The notes: generated from the sequence alone by a model not told the origin. A stretch of DNA of 64,000 nucleotides from Pseudomonadota bacterium (GCA_030549795.1 JAUQQO010000020.1:62001-126000); one strand, 5' to 3'. Positions 1-9,664 are shown, numbered from the stretch's first letter. Made by a program: numbers and translations.

Positions 1-526
1 CGAGGAGCGCAGCGAGGGCGAGCTGATCGATCGGCTCGTGAGCGTCAACCGCGTCGCCAAGGTGGTCAAGGGCGGCCGGCGGTTCGGCTTCTCGGCGCTC
101 GTCGTGGTCGGCGACGGCAAGGGGCGGGTAGGTTACGGCGCCGGCAAGGCGCGCGAGGTGCCGGAGGCGGTGCGCAAGGCGACCGAACAGGCCAAGCGGT
201 CGATGATCCGGGTGCCGCTGCGGCAGGGGCGGACCCTGCACCACGACGTCAAGGGGAAGTTCGGGGCGGGCAGCGTGATCCTGCGGGCAGCGCCGCCGGG
301 CACGGGGATCATCGCCGGGGGGCCGATGCGGGCGGTGTTCGAGGCGCTCGGGGTCAAGGACGTGGTCGCCAAGTCCTTGGGCTCGAACAACCCGCACAAC
401 ATGGTCAAGGCCACCTTCGCCGCACTGCAACAGGTGTGCTCGCCGCGGTACATCGCCGCCAAGCGGGGCAAGAAGGTGAGCGATCTGATCGGACGCCGCG
501 AGGGTGTCGAGGCCCGGCCGGAGTGA
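1..526 (+). CDS. rpsE: 30S ribosomal protein S5 (5' end outside window)
   Basis: Component of the small ribosomal subunit that acts in decoding accuracy and helicase activity at the mRNA entry site. The reading frame is already open at base 2 and runs upstream of the window, so the GTG at 38 is internal and not the start. About 174 residues are visible. The N-terminal double-stranded-RNA-binding-like part ([18 protein letters not shown], then a [10 protein letters not shown] loop) and the C-terminal part ([15 protein letters not shown]) match S5 closely. The downstream order rpmD-rplO-secY is the normal spc operon order. Confidence 0.97.
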   Translation, partial: EERSEGELIDRLVSVNRVAKVVKGGRRFGFSALVVVGDGKGRVGYGAGKAREVPEAVRKATEQAKRSMIRVPLRQGRTLHHDVKGKFGAGSVILRAAPPGTGIIAGGPMRAVFEALGVKDVVAKSLGSNNPHNMVKATFAALQQVCSPRYIAAKRGKKVSDLIGRREGVEARPE

Positions 527-539
527 CGGAGCGCAGGCA

Positions 540-761
540 ATGACCGAAGACCGAGCGCGAACGGGCGGTATGCTCAAGGTCACCCAGATCCGAAGCCCGA
601 TCGGCCGCCATCGCGACCAGCGGGCGACGCTCATCTGCCTCGGGCTCAACAAGCTGCATCGCTCGCGGGTGATCGCGGACACGCCGGCCAACCGCGGGCG
701 CATCGAGAAGGTCAAGCATCTTCTGCGGGTCGAGCCGGTGCCGCCCGGGCAGGAGGGATGA
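540..761 (+). CDS. rpmD: 50S ribosomal protein L30
   Basis: Small large-subunit ribosomal protein. The core ([20 protein letters not shown], then [10 protein letters not shown] and a C-terminal HLLRVEP) is typical of L30. I chose the ATG at 540, which follows GGAG-like sequence after the rpsE stop and gives 73 residues. An in-frame ATG at 570 would give a 63-residue protein closer to the usual length of about 60. It lies 13 bp after rpsE in the spc operon. Confidence 0.93.
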   Translation: MTEDRARTGGMLKVTQIRSPIGRHRDQRATLICLGLNKLHRSRVIADTPANRGRIEKVKHLLRVEPVPPGQEG

Positions 762-788
762 GGACACCGGCGTCGACGGGGAACGAGG

Positions 789-1268
789 ATGAAGCTCAAC
801 GAGCTTAAGGGTGTTCCGGGGTCGCGTCCGGCCCGCAAGCGGGTTGGGCGCGGAATCGGCTCTGGCCTCGGCAAGACCTGCGGTCGAGGGCACAAGGGAG
901 CGAAGGCGCGTAAGAGCAATCCGAAGCCGCCTTGGTTCGAGGGCGGTCAGATGCCGCTCTATCGCCGGCTGCCGAAGCGCGGCTTCAACAATCGCTTTAG
1001 GCGCGAGTTCGCGATCGTCAATCTCGACCAGCTGCAAGCGGCGGTGGATGCCGGTGCCATCGCGGCTGGTGCTACCCTCGATGCCGAGAAGCTGGTCGAG
1101 GCCGGTGTGATCCGTCGGGCGCGAGACGGTGTCCGCCTGCTCGGTCGCGGCGAACTCACCGTGCCGCTCGTGCTCGAGGTCGCGCACGCGTCACAGAAGG
1201 CGATCGAGGCGGTCGAGAGGGTGGGCGGCAAGGTGATCGTGCCCGGTGGCGCGGCAGCTGCCGGCTGA
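789..1268 (+). CDS. rplO: 50S ribosomal protein L15
   Basis: Late-assembling large-subunit protein of 159 residues. The glycine- and arginine-rich N-terminal tail (MKLNELKGVPGSRPARKRVG, then GRGIGSGLGKTCGRGHKG) and the conserved FEGGQMPLYRRLPKRGF segment identify L15. The C-terminal globular part ends in an alanine/glycine tail. It sits between rpmD and secY as in nearly all bacteria, and a GAGG-type ribosome binding site (GAACGAGG) precedes the ATG. Confidence 0.97.
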   Translation: MKLNELKGVPGSRPARKRVGRGIGSGLGKTCGRGHKGAKARKSNPKPPWFEGGQMPLYRRLPKRGFNNRFRREFAIVNLDQLQAAVDAGAIAAGATLDAEKLVEAGVIRRARDGVRLLGRGELTVPLVLEVAHASQKAIEAVERVGGKVIVPGGAAAAG

Positions 1269-1279
1269 AGGTCGTCGCC

Positions 1280-2626
1280 ATGGCCTCCGCCGCCGAGCAG
1301 CTCGCGAGCGCCATCAACTTCGGCGCCTTCGCCAAAGCGACCGAGCTCAAAAAGCGCATCTGGTTCACCCTCGGCTGCCTAATCGTCTACCGACTTGGGA
1401 CCTATGTGCCGCTGCCGGGCATCGACCCGGCGGTGATGGCGCAGATCTTCGCTCAGCAGCGCGGCGGCATCCTCGGCATGTTCAACATGTTCGCGGGCGG
1501 CGCGCTCGAGCGGATGTCGATCTTCGCGCTCGGCATCCTGCCCTATATTTCGGCCTCGATCATCCTCCAGCTGATGACGGCAGTTTCGCCGACGCTCGAA
1601 CAGCTCAAGAAGGAGGGTGAGGTCGGGCGCAAGAAGATCAACCAGTACACTCGTTATCTCACCGTGGTCCTAGCCGCGTTCCAGGCCTGGGGCCTTGCGA
1701 TCGGGCTCGAGGCGACGAGCGGGCCGAACGGCTCGGCGGTGATCGATCCGGGCTGGTTCTTCCGCATCACCACCGTCATCACGATCGTAGGCGGTACGGT
1801 GTTCTTGATGTGGCTGGGCGAGCAGATCACGGCGCGGGGCATCGGCAACGGGACTTCGCTCATCATCTTCGTCGGGATCATCGCCGGATTGCCCTCGGCG
1901 CTTGCGGCTCTGCTCGAGCTCGGCCGCACCGGGGCGATGTCGACGCTGTTCATCCTCTTTCTACTCGTGATGGCGGCCGCGGTGGTGACCTTCATCGTCT
2001 TCGTCGAGCGCGCGCAGCGTCGGGTGGTGGTGCAGTATCCCAAGCGGATGATCGGCACATCGCGCATGTTCGGCGGCGAGAGCACGCACCTGCCGCTTAA
2101 GATCAACACGAGCGGGGTCATTCCGGCGATCTTCGCGAGCTCGCTCCTGCTCTTGCCGGCCACGATCGGCAGTTTCACTGGCCAATCGGGCCCGGAATGG
2201 CTGATCGTCATCACCACGGCACTCGGCTATGGGCAGCCGCTGCACATCGCCATCTACGTGGCGCTCATCGTCTTCTTCGCGTTCTTCTACACCTCGATCG
2301 TGTTCAATCCGCAGGAGACGGCGGAGAACCTGAGAAAGCACGGCGGCTTCATTCCAGGGATCAGGCCCGGTCAGCGTACTGCCGAATATCTCGACTATGT
2401 ACTCACACGCCTGACGGCTGTCGGTGCTATTTATCTCGCCGCAGTGTGCGTGTTACCCGAGATCCTAATCGCTCAGTACGCGGTCCCGTTCTATTTCGGG
2501 GGCACCTCGCTTCTCATCGTCGTCTCGGTGACGATGGACACGGTGGCGCAGATCCAAGCGCATCTGATCGCCCACCAATATGAGGGGCTCATTCGCAAGG
2601 CTCGGCTGCGCGGGAGACGGGGATGA
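1280..2626 (+). CDS. secY: Protein translocase subunit SecY
   Basis: Central pore-forming subunit of the SecYEG translocon in the inner membrane. The 448-residue protein begins with the conserved amphipathic segment before TM1 (FGAFAKATELKKRIWFTLGC). It contains the plug-region sequence FNMFAGGALERMSIFALGI, the QYTRYLTVVLA segment, and ten hydrophobic segments in total. The cytosolic loop after TM8 (FNPQETAENLRKHGGFIPG) that contacts SecA and the ribosome is intact. Its stop overlaps the adk start (ATGA), so the two are probably translationally coupled. Confidence 0.97.
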   Translation: MASAAEQLASAINFGAFAKATELKKRIWFTLGCLIVYRLGTYVPLPGIDPAVMAQIFAQQRGGILGMFNMFAGGALERMSIFALGILPYISASIILQLMTAVSPTLEQLKKEGEVGRKKINQYTRYLTVVLAAFQAWGLAIGLEATSGPNGSAVIDPGWFFRITTVITIVGGTVFLMWLGEQITARGIGNGTSLIIFVGIIAGLPSALAALLELGRTGAMSTLFILFLLVMAAAVVTFIVFVERAQRRVVVQYPKRMIGTSRMFGGESTHLPLKINTSGVIPAIFASSLLLLPATIGSFTGQSGPEWLIVITTALGYGQPLHIAIYVALIVFFAFFYTSIVFNPQETAENLRKHGGFIPGIRPGQRTAEYLDYVLTRLTAVGAIYLAAVCVLPEILIAQYAVPFYFGGTSLLIVVSVTMDTVAQIQAHLIAHQYEGLIRKARLRGRRG

Positions 2627-3279
2627 GGCTGGTGCTGCTCGGGCCGCCGGGTGCCGGCAAGGGCACGCAGGCGCAGTGGCTCAAGGAACGCTTCGGGATT
2701 CCGCATCTTTCGACGGGCGACATGTTGCGCGAGGCGGTGGCCGCGGGCAGTGAGATCGGCCGCCAGGCGAAGGCGGTGATGGAGCGCGGCGAGCTCGTCT
2801 CGGATGCGATCATGGTGGGGGTGATCCGCGAGCGGCTCAGCCAGCCGGATTGCGCCCGCGGGTTCATCCTCGATGGCTTTCCGCGCACGCTCGCGCAGGC
2901 AGAGGCGCTCGACGCCCTGCTCGCGGAACGGGGCGAGAAGCTCGATGCGGTGATCGAGTTCGCGGTCGAGCCCGAGGTTCTGGTGGCCCGGATCGCCGGT
3001 CGCTTCGCCTGTGCGAAGTGCGGTGCCGGCTATCACGAGCGGTTCAAACGCCCGCGGGTGGAAGGTGTGTGCGATGTGTGCGGCAGCACCGAGTTCGTCC
3101 GGCGCGCCGATGACAATGAGGAGGCAGTGCGCAGGCGCTTGCAGGCCTATCTCGAGCAGACCGCCCCCCTCGTCGCCTTCTATCGCGCGCGGGGCGTGCT
3201 GCGGACGGTCGACGGCATGGCCTCGATCTCCGAGGTGAGCAACGCCATCGCCCGCGCGCTCGAGGACGTGCGGAGTTGA
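2623..3279 (+). CDS. adk: Adenylate kinase, zinc-type LID
   Basis: Cytosolic nucleotide kinase interconverting ATP + AMP and 2 ADP. The P-loop GPPGAGKGT is at residues 8-16 and the AMP-binding GFPRT at about 85-89. The LID carries C130-x2-C133 and C150-x2-C153, so it belongs to the zinc-binding long form; many alphaproteobacterial enzymes lack these cysteines. The protein has 218 residues. It is coupled to secY by a 4-bp overlap. Its TGA stop lies inside the -35 hexamer of the next promoter. Confidence 0.97.
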   Translation: MRLVLLGPPGAGKGTQAQWLKERFGIPHLSTGDMLREAVAAGSEIGRQAKAVMERGELVSDAIMVGVIRERLSQPDCARGFILDGFPRTLAQAEALDALLAERGEKLDAVIEFAVEPEVLVARIAGRFACAKCGAGYHERFKRPRVEGVCDVCGSTEFVRRADDNEEAVRRRLQAYLEQTAPLVAFYRARGVLRTVDGMASISEVSNAIARALEDVRS

Positions 3280-3303
3280 CGACGCGCTGCTCTTCTCTAT
3301 ACT
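3276..3303 (+). promoter_or_regulatory. sigma70-type promoter for rpsM-rpsK-rpoA-rplQ
   Basis: The hexamer TTGACG (3276-3281) is followed after 16 bp by TATACT (3298-3303), 5/6 matches each to the vegetative consensus. The -35 contains the adk TGA stop. It lies about 80 bp before rpsM, in the only sizeable gap of this ribosomal block, so it probably allows the alpha operon to be transcribed independently of spc. Predicted from sequence only. Confidence 0.6.
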
Positions 3304-3381
3304 CCATGAGCTTTTCGCGCGCGGCGCCGAAAGCGCGGGTGGCGCGCGCCGTCGCTTTGGACCCGTCCGAAGGAGTGTGAG

Positions 3382-3762
3382 GTGGCCCGTATCGCCGGTG
3401 TCAACATCCCGAGCCAGAAGCCGATCTGGATCGCGCTCACCTACATCTACGGCATCGGTCCGAACAATTCGAAGGTGATCCTCGATAAGTGCGGCATCCC
3501 CTACATGCGCCGCACCCACGAGCTGACCGATGCCGAGATCGCGCGCATCCGCGAGGTGATCGACCGCGAGTACAAGGTCGAAGGCGATCTGCGGCGCGAG
3601 GTGGCGATGAACATCAAGCGTTTGATGGACCTCGGCTGCTATCGCGGGTTGCGCCACCGGCGCGGGCTGCCGGTGCGCGGTCAGCGGACGCACACCAACG
3701 CGCGCACCCGCAAGGGTCCGGCGCGACCGATCGCCGGCAAGAAGAAGGCGACCAAGAAGTAG
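3382..3762 (+). CDS. rpsM: 30S ribosomal protein S13
   Basis: Small-subunit head protein contacting 16S rRNA and the P-site tRNA through its basic tail. The product is 126 residues with GTG start, preceded by a strong AAGGAG site about 7 bp upstream. Conserved elements are [20 protein letters not shown], the helix-hairpin-helix [14 protein letters not shown], and the C-terminal [20 protein letters not shown] followed by a lysine-rich tail. It is the first gene after the promoter at 3276-3303 and heads the alpha operon. Confidence 0.97.
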   Translation: MARIAGVNIPSQKPIWIALTYIYGIGPNNSKVILDKCGIPYMRRTHELTDAEIARIREVIDREYKVEGDLRREVAMNIKRLMDLGCYRGLRHRRGLPVRGQRTHTNARTRKGPARPIAGKKKATKK

Positions 3763-3765
3763 ACC

Positions 3766-4158
3766 ATGGCACAGGACACGCAAACGCGCGTTCGCCGGCG
3801 CGAACGCAAGAACATCACTTCGGGCGTGGCGCACGTCGCCGCGACCTTCAACAACACCATGATCACCATCACCGACGCCCAGGGCAACACCATCGCCTGG
3901 GCGTCGGCGGGCTCGCAGGGTTTTAAGGGCTCGCGCAAGTCGACGCCGTTCGCGGCCCAAGTGGCTGGCGAAGCCGCCGGACGCAAGGCCATGGAGCACG
4001 GCATGCGGACGATCGAGGTCGAGGTCCGCGGGCCCGGCTCCGGTCGCGAATCGGCGCTGCGCGCCCTGCAGGCGGTGGGGCTGACCATCACCGCCATCCG
4101 CGATGTGACACCGATTCCGCACAACGGCTGCCGGCCGCGGAAGCGCCGGCGCGTGTGA
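3766..4158 (+). CDS. rpsK: 30S ribosomal protein S11
   Basis: Small-subunit platform protein at the mRNA exit/Shine-Dalgarno region. The 130-residue protein contains the conserved [19 protein letters not shown] and the C-terminal [18 protein letters not shown]. It starts 4 bp after the rpsM stop. Its TGA overlaps a GTG that opens a longer possible rpoA frame, but that upstream extension does not look like RpoA. Confidence 0.97.
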   Translation: MAQDTQTRVRRRERKNITSGVAHVAATFNNTMITITDAQGNTIAWASAGSQGFKGSRKSTPFAAQVAGEAAGRKAMEHGMRTIEVEVRGPGSGRESALRALQAVGLTITAIRDVTPIPHNGCRPRKRRRV

Positions 4159-4226
4159 TCGGCAAAGGACCTCGTCAAGAGACGTCCCCGGCGGAGGAGC
4201 GCCGCGCGGGGCGCAGGGTTTCGGAC

Positions 4227-5273
4227 ATGGCCGTGGCACAGACGCGAACCGGGTCTCTGATCCAGAAGAACTGGCAAGAACTCATCAAGCCGCAAAAGGT
4301 CGAAGTGGTACCGGGACGGCGACCCGACCGCGAGGCGACGCTGATCGTCGAACCGCTCGAACGCGGTTTCGGGATCACGCTCGGCAACGCGCTCAGGCGA
4401 GTCCTGTTGTCCTCGCTACAGGGGGCGGCGATCTCCGCCGTCCATATCGATGGCGTGCTGCACGAGTTCTCGACCATCCCGGGCGTGCGCGAGGACGTCA
4501 CCGACATCGTTTTGAACCTCAAGCAGATCGGCATCCGCCTGCACAGCGAGGGGCCGCGGCGGGCGACGCTGCGGGTCGAGGGCCCCAAGGTGGTGACGGC
4601 GGGCATGATCGAGACGCCCTCGGATGTCGAGATCATGGACCCCGATCTCGTCATCTGCCACGTTGACCAGGGTGGCAAACTCGCGATGGAGCTCACCATC
4701 ACCCGCGGCAAGGGCTATGTGCCGGCGCACCTCAACAAGAGCGAGGACGCGCCGATCGGGCTCATCGCCATCGATGCGATCTACAGCCCGGTGCGGAAGG
4801 TGGCCTATCGGGTCGACAATGCCCGCGTCGGCCAGCAGACCGACTACGACAAGCTCATCATGCAGGTCGAAACCGACGGCTCGGTGAGCCCGGAAGACGC
4901 GGTCGCCTATGCGGCGCGCATCCTGCAGGACCAGCTGCAACTCTTCATCACCTTCGAAGAGCCGCAACTCGCCGCGCCGAGCGAGCGGCGGCCCGAGCTG
5001 CCCTTCAACCCCAATCTGTTGCGCAAAGTCGACGAGCTCGAGCTCTCGGTGCGCTCGGCCAACTGCCTCAAGAACGACAACATCGTCTACATCGGCGATC
5101 TCGTGCAAAAGACCGAAGCCGAACTCCTGCGCACGCCCAACTTCGGTCGCAAGTCTTTGAACGAGATCAAAGAGGTGCTCGCCCAGATGGGGTTGCACCT
5201 GGGTATGGAGGTGCCGGGCTGGCCGCCCGAGAACATCGAAGAGCTGGCACGCAAGATCGAAGAGCCGTTTTGA
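4227..5273 (+). CDS. rpoA: DNA-directed RNA polymerase subunit alpha
   Basis: RNA polymerase alpha subunit, 348 residues with the ATG at 4227. The N-terminal dimerisation domain carries [20 protein letters not shown]. The C-terminal domain ([20 protein letters not shown], then [16 protein letters not shown]) is the helix-hairpin-helix module that contacts UP elements and activators. The frame is open back to a GTG at 4155 that overlaps the rpsK stop, giving 372 residues, but family members begin close to the [11 protein letters not shown] motif, so I took the ATG. A GGAGGAG tract at 4193-4199 is rather far for this start, which leaves some doubt. Confidence 0.95.
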   Translation: MAVAQTRTGSLIQKNWQELIKPQKVEVVPGRRPDREATLIVEPLERGFGITLGNALRRVLLSSLQGAAISAVHIDGVLHEFSTIPGVREDVTDIVLNLKQIGIRLHSEGPRRATLRVEGPKVVTAGMIETPSDVEIMDPDLVICHVDQGGKLAMELTITRGKGYVPAHLNKSEDAPIGLIAIDAIYSPVRKVAYRVDNARVGQQTDYDKLIMQVETDGSVSPEDAVAYAARILQDQLQLFITFEEPQLAAPSERRPELPFNPNLLRKVDELELSVRSANCLKNDNIVYIGDLVQKTEAELLRTPNFGRKSLNEIKEVLAQMGLHLGMEVPGWPPENIEELARKIEEPF

Positions 5274-5319
5274 GCCGCAGCACGCGCGCGGACGGCAAGG
5301 CTAGCGAGGACGGAGAGCG

Positions 5320-5742
5320 ATGCGGCATCGAAAGCGCGGTCGCGGCTTGAGCCGCACCTGGTCCCACCGCAAGGCGCTGTTGGCCAACCTTACCCAGGCC
5401 CTCGTACACCATGAGCAGATCACGACCACGCTCGCCAAGGCGAAGGAGCTGCGACCGGTGGTCGAAAAGCTGATCACGCTCGGTAAGCGAGGCGATCTGC
5501 ACGCTCGCCGGCTGCTGATCGCCCGCACCCGCTCGGAGGCCACGGCGGCGAAGATCGTGAGCGTGCTCGCTCCGCGCTACAAAGACCGGCCGGGGGGCTA
5601 TTGCCGAATCCTCAAGGCCGGATTCCGGCAGGGGGACAATGCGCCGTTGGCGGTGATCGAATTGGTCGACCGCGACGTCAACGCCAAGGGGCAACCCTTG
5701 GGCGGCGCAGCGGCGACCGCAGCAGCGGCCGAGGCGAGCTGA
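5320..5742 (+). CDS. rplQ: 50S ribosomal protein L17
   Basis: Large-subunit protein near the peptide exit tunnel. The 140-residue product begins with the conserved [20 protein letters not shown] and continues with [20 protein letters not shown], then [18 protein letters not shown]. It ends in an alanine-rich tail. It closes the alpha operon, and the next gene starts only 17 bp later on the same strand, so read-through into the protease gene is possible. Confidence 0.97.
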   Translation: MRHRKRGRGLSRTWSHRKALLANLTQALVHHEQITTTLAKAKELRPVVEKLITLGKRGDLHARRLLIARTRSEATAAKIVSVLAPRYKDRPGGYCRILKAGFRQGDNAPLAVIELVDRDVNAKGQPLGGAAATAAAAEAS

Positions 5743-5759
5743 GCGCCGCGCGCAGCGGG

Positions 5760-7169
5760 ATGCGCGCTCGCCTCGCCCGTGCGCTCGTCCTCGGGCTCAC
5801 TCTGCTCGCCGGCTGTGCCCGCAGCGAAGCCCAGCCGCTCGAGCCGCTCCGCGCCGCCGAGCTCGCAAACCGCTCGACTTTCGCCCCGGTGGTGCGCCGC
5901 GTCGCGCCCGCCGTGGTGAGCATCACGAGCCGGAAGGTTACGCTCACCCGCGATCCCTTTTTCGACGATCCCTTCTTCCAATTCTTCTTTGGACCGGGTG
6001 GGCTCGGCCGGCCGCGCCCGCGGGTTGAGACCTCGCTCGGCTCGGGCGTGATCCTGCGCCCCGATGGGCTCGTGGTGACCAACTACCATGTCATCGAAGG
6101 GGCGGAAGAGATCGAGGTGGTGCTCGCCGATCGACGCAGCTTTCGCGCCCGCGTCCTCGGCAGCGACCGTGGCAGCGACCTCGCCTTCTTGAAGATCGAC
6201 GTCGGCAGCGAACGCTTGCCCACCATCCCGCTCGGCGATTCGGACGCGATCGAAGTGGGCGATGTGGTGCTCGCGATCGGTAATCCCTTCGGCATCGGCC
6301 AAACCGTCACGCTCGGCATCGTTTCTGCCAAGAGCCGCACCCATCCGGCGCTGGAAAAAGACGTCTCCTTCATCCAAACCGACGCCGCCATCAATCCCGG
6401 CAATTCGGGCGGTGCCCTCGTCACCGCCGACGGTCGGCTGATCGGCATCAACACCGCCATCTTCACCCGCTCGGGCGGTTCGATCGGAATTGGCTTCGCC
6501 GTCCCGGCCAACCTCGTCGCGGCGCGGCTGGCAGCGCTTGAGAGCGGCCGGCGCGATCTCGCCCGGCCATGGCTCGGCGTCGAGCTGCAGGCGGTCGACA
6601 GCGACATCGCCCGCGACCTCGGCCTCGATCGACCTCAAGGTGTGCTCGTACGGCGCGTCGTCGGGGGCAGCCCCGCGGCGCGCGCCGGCCTGCGCGCCGG
6701 TGATGTGATTTTGAGCGTAGACGGAGTGACGGTCGATGATCCCTCGACGCTCGCCTATCGCGTGAGCCTCAAGCCCATAGGCGAGCGCGTGCGGCTCGTC
6801 GTCTGGCGCGACGGGCAGGAGCGCGTCCTCGCCCTCACGCTGGAGGCGGCCGAGCGCAGCCCGCGTAACGTCACCCGGCTCGACGGCCGACACCCGCTCG
6901 ACGGCCTCACCGTCGGCGAGCTCACGCCGGGCCTGGCCGAAGAGCTGGATCTCACAGGGGTCGATCGCGGGGTGGTCGTGCTCGGCGTCGATCCGGGACG
7001 GTTCGCCGCCCGGCTCGGCTTCAGGCGCGGCGATCTCCTCGAGAGCGTCAACGGTCAGCTCGTGAGCTCGGTCGCCGAGCTGCAGGCGGCTGTGCGACGC
7101 GGGGCGAGGGGACGATGGCAGATCGGGGTGCGCCGCGGCGCGGAACGCTTCGTGCTGAGCGTGGGCTGA
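5760..7169 (+). CDS. DegP/DegQ-family periplasmic serine protease, putative lipoprotein
   Basis: Trypsin-like HtrA protease acting on misfolded envelope proteins. With the ATG at 5760 it has 469 residues. The N-terminus ends in a consensus lipobox L16-A17-G18-C19, so it may be lipid-anchored; family members usually have a plain signal peptide. The catalytic triad is visible as H110 (TNYHVIEG), D140 (GSDLAFLK) and S216 (GNSGGAL). Two PDZ domains follow at about 265-350 and 370-469. It lies 17 bp after rplQ and overlaps rarA by 55 bp. Its role there is unclear. Confidence 0.9.
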   Translation: MRARLARALVLGLTLLAGCARSEAQPLEPLRAAELANRSTFAPVVRRVAPAVVSITSRKVTLTRDPFFDDPFFQFFFGPGGLGRPRPRVETSLGSGVILRPDGLVVTNYHVIEGAEEIEVVLADRRSFRARVLGSDRGSDLAFLKIDVGSERLPTIPLGDSDAIEVGDVVLAIGNPFGIGQTVTLGIVSAKSRTHPALEKDVSFIQTDAAINPGNSGGALVTADGRLIGINTAIFTRSGGSIGIGFAVPANLVAARLAALESGRRDLARPWLGVELQAVDSDIARDLGLDRPQGVLVRRVVGGSPAARAGLRAGDVILSVDGVTVDDPSTLAYRVSLKPIGERVRLVVWRDGQERVLALTLEAAERSPRNVTRLDGRHPLDGLTVGELTPGLAEELDLTGVDRGVVVLGVDPGRFAARLGFRRGDLLESVNGQLVSSVAELQAAVRRGARGRWQIGVRRGAERFVLSVG

Positions 7170-8536
7170 CCACGAACGGGGATCTGTTCGCGCCGCTTGC
7201 GGGTCCGCAGGCGCCGCCGCTCGATGCACCCTTGGCCGAGCGGCTGCGGCCGAAACGGCTCGAGGAGATCCTCGGCCAAGAAAGGGCGCTCGACCCGGAA
7301 GGCCCCTTGGGCCGCATGCTCGCTCGCAAGCGCCTTTCCTCTCTCATCCTGTGGGGTCCGCCAGGCTCGGGGAAGACGACGCTCGCGCGGCTGCTCGCCA
7401 AGGAAGTGGGCGAACCCATGATCGCGCTCTCGGCCGTCATGGCCGGAGTTGCGGATTTGCGCAAAGCCTTCGCCGAGGCGCGCAAGCTGCGCGCACGCGG
7501 CCACCACCCCGTTCTCTTCATCGACGAGATCCACCGCTTCAACCGCACCCAACAGGACGGTCTGCTGCACGAGGTGGAAGACGGTACCGTCACCCTCATC
7601 GGCGCGACGACCGAAAACCCCTCCTTTGCGCTCACCCCGCCGCTGCTCTCCCGCTGTCAGGTGATCCTGCTCGAGCGGTTGTCGCTCGACGCGCTCGAAA
7701 AGCTTCTTGAGCGGGCTGAAGCACATCTTGGCCGTCGCTTGCCGCTCGATGCGGACGCCCGCCGGCGCTTGTGCACCCTTGCCGATGGCGATGGGCGTTA
7801 TCTTTTGAACATGGTGGAGGTGATTTCTGATCTGCCGCCGGAGCCGGTGCTCGGGTTTGCCAAGCTCGCCGAGATCTTGCAACGCCGGCTGCCGATCTAC
7901 GACAAAGAACAGGAAGCCCACTACAATCTCATCAGTGCTTTGCACAAATCCGTGCGCGGCTCGGATCCCGATGCCGCGCTCTATTGGTTGTGCCGGATGC
8001 TCGATGGCGGTGAGGACCCGCGCTATCTCGCCCGACGCATCGTGCGCATGGCGAGCGAGGACGTGGGTCTCGCCGATCCGCAGGCGCTTGTGCTTGCTCT
8101 CGCCGCTGCCGACGCCTATGAGCGCCTGGGCAGTCCGGAAGGTGAGCTCGCGCTCGCGCAAGCGGTCGTCTATCTCGCCCTCGCCCCCAAATCCAACGCC
8201 CTGTATCTCGCGCTCGGCGCGGCGATGCGGACGGCTAAAGAAAAGGGCTCGCTGCCGCCACCCCTGCACATCCTCAACGCCCCTACGCGCCTTATGCGCG
8301 AGCTCGGCTACGGCCGCGGATACGAATACGACCATCGAGCGCCGGACCGGTTTTCCGGGCAGAACTATTTTCCCGAAGGCATGGAGCGCGTGCGCTTTTA
8401 CGAGCCCACCGATCAGGGGTTCGAGGCGCGGCTCAAAGAGCGGGTAGCCGAGCTCGACCGCCTGCGCGAAGCCCGCGCCCGCGCAACACGCGAACGGTCG
8501 CAGCGCACCGATCGCGAGCAGGAAGGCGGCGGATGA
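7115..8536 (+). CDS. rarA: Replication-associated recombination protein A (RarA/MgsA AAA+ ATPase)
   Basis: AAA+ ATPase acting at stalled replication forks, related to clamp loader subunits and WRNIP1. It has Walker A GPPGSGKTT, Walker B LFIDEIHRFN, sensor-type GATTENPSF and the C-terminal family segment LISALHKSVRGSDPDAALYW. The length of 473 residues is normal with a short proline-rich N-terminal extension. The ATG at 7115 lies inside the protease gene and is the only ATG before the conserved core, so the 55-bp overlap is probably real. It overlaps the next gene by ATGA. Confidence 0.94.
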   Translation: MADRGAPRRGTLRAERGLTTNGDLFAPLAGPQAPPLDAPLAERLRPKRLEEILGQERALDPEGPLGRMLARKRLSSLILWGPPGSGKTTLARLLAKEVGEPMIALSAVMAGVADLRKAFAEARKLRARGHHPVLFIDEIHRFNRTQQDGLLHEVEDGTVTLIGATTENPSFALTPPLLSRCQVILLERLSLDALEKLLERAEAHLGRRLPLDADARRRLCTLADGDGRYLLNMVEVISDLPPEPVLGFAKLAEILQRRLPIYDKEQEAHYNLISALHKSVRGSDPDAALYWLCRMLDGGEDPRYLARRIVRMASEDVGLADPQALVLALAAADAYERLGSPEGELALAQAVVYLALAPKSNALYLALGAAMRTAKEKGSLPPPLHILNAPTRLMRELGYGRGYEYDHRAPDRFSGQNYFPEGMERVRFYEPTDQGFEARLKERVAELDRLREARARATRERSQRTDREQEGGG

Positions 8537-9594
8537 GCAAGACCGCAGCGCGCGAGTCCGCGAGGGAAGCGGCCCCGACGCCGGAGCAGCCGGCGCGGCT
8601 TCCCGTCCAGCACCGCACCGTCGCGCCCAATGAGGCCGGCTGGCGGTTGGATCGCTGGATCCGCACCCATTTTCCCGGTTTGAGCTTCGCTGAAACCCAA
8701 AAGCTGTTGCGCACCGGTCAGTTCCGCGTCGACGGCAAGCGGGCAGAAGGTTCGCTGCGGCTCGCGGCGGGTCAGACCATACGCGTCCCGCCCCTGCCCG
8801 AAAGCGCAACAGAGCCGCCGAGCGCGAGCTCCGACAAGCGGCCGCTCACCGCTGCCGAGCGCGCGTTCGCGCGCTCGCTGTTGATCTATGCGGACGCGCG
8901 CATCCTCGCCTTCAACAAGCCGGCCGGCCTTGCTGTGCAGGGTGGCACGAAGACCACCCGCCATCTCGATCGACTGTTGGAGGCCTTTGCAAAGGGTGGT
9001 GAGCGGCCGCGCCTCGTCCACAGGCTGGATCGCGACACATCAGGGGTGGTGGTGGTTGCGCGCACGGCCGAAGTGGCACGCGAGCTCGGCTTCGCCTTCC
9101 AGCAGCACCGCATCCGCAAACTCTACTGGGCGATCCTGGTCAAAGGGCCCGAGCGCAACGAAGGTGAAATTGAGCTTGCGCTTGAAAAGCGGGGCCCAAA
9201 AGGGCGGGAAAAGGTGGAGCCGGTGGAGGAGGAAGAGGAAGAAGGGCGCTGGGCCAAGACCGCCTTCAAAGTGCTCGCGCGCGCAGGCAAGATCGCCGCG
9301 TGGGTGGCCTTGATGCCCTACACGGGAAGGACCCACCAGCTGCGCGCGCACTGTGCTACCATTGGCGCACCCATCTTGGGTGACGGCAAGTACGGGGGCA
9401 AGGAGGCGCATCTAAAAGGAGCACCGAAAGGGCTCATGCTGCACGCGCGCGAGCTCGAGCTGCCGGGGCCCAAGGGAAAACCTCTGCGGATCACGGCGGA
9501 ACCGCCGCCTGCCTTCCGCGCCGCGCTCTCTTGGCTCGGGCTCGAGCAGCCGGAGCTTCCCGGTGCTACCCTCGACGACTGGCCGCCGCGCTGA
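8533..9594 (+). CDS. rluC: RluC/RluD-family 23S rRNA pseudouridine synthase
   Basis: Isomerises uridines to pseudouridines in 23S rRNA. An N-terminal S4-like RNA-binding domain (WRLDRWIRTHFPGLSFAETQ, LLRTGQFRVDGKR) spans about residues 36-85. The catalytic domain contains HRLDRDTSGVVV with the nucleophilic Asp, and GRTHQLRAH. An acidic/charged insert lies near 230-240. At 353 residues it is within the family range. RluC is the likeliest member, but RluD-type specificity cannot be excluded. It is coupled to rarA by a 4-bp ATGA overlap. Confidence 0.88.
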   Translation: MSKTAARESAREAAPTPEQPARLPVQHRTVAPNEAGWRLDRWIRTHFPGLSFAETQKLLRTGQFRVDGKRAEGSLRLAAGQTIRVPPLPESATEPPSASSDKRPLTAAERAFARSLLIYADARILAFNKPAGLAVQGGTKTTRHLDRLLEAFAKGGERPRLVHRLDRDTSGVVVVARTAEVARELGFAFQQHRIRKLYWAILVKGPERNEGEIELALEKRGPKGREKVEPVEEEEEEGRWAKTAFKVLARAGKIAAWVALMPYTGRTHQLRAHCATIGAPILGDGKYGGKEAHLKGAPKGLMLHARELELPGPKGKPLRITAEPPPAFRAALSWLGLEQPELPGATLDDWPPR

Positions 9595-9664
9595 GCATGG
9601 TCGCGCATGCCCTTGCCGGCCGCCGCTTCGCGTACGATCTCAGGCGCGAAGCGGAAACGAGCCG

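Noticed and set aside
2491-4239. Minus-strand open frame of 582 codons across secY-adk-rpsM
   Set aside because: It is a shadow of conserved plus-strand genes in GC-rich DNA; the translated sequence is low-complexity and has no family features.
7055-8809. Minus-strand open frame of 584 codons opposite rarA
   Set aside because: Shadow of a clearly conserved AAA+ gene; no ribosome binding site or domain.
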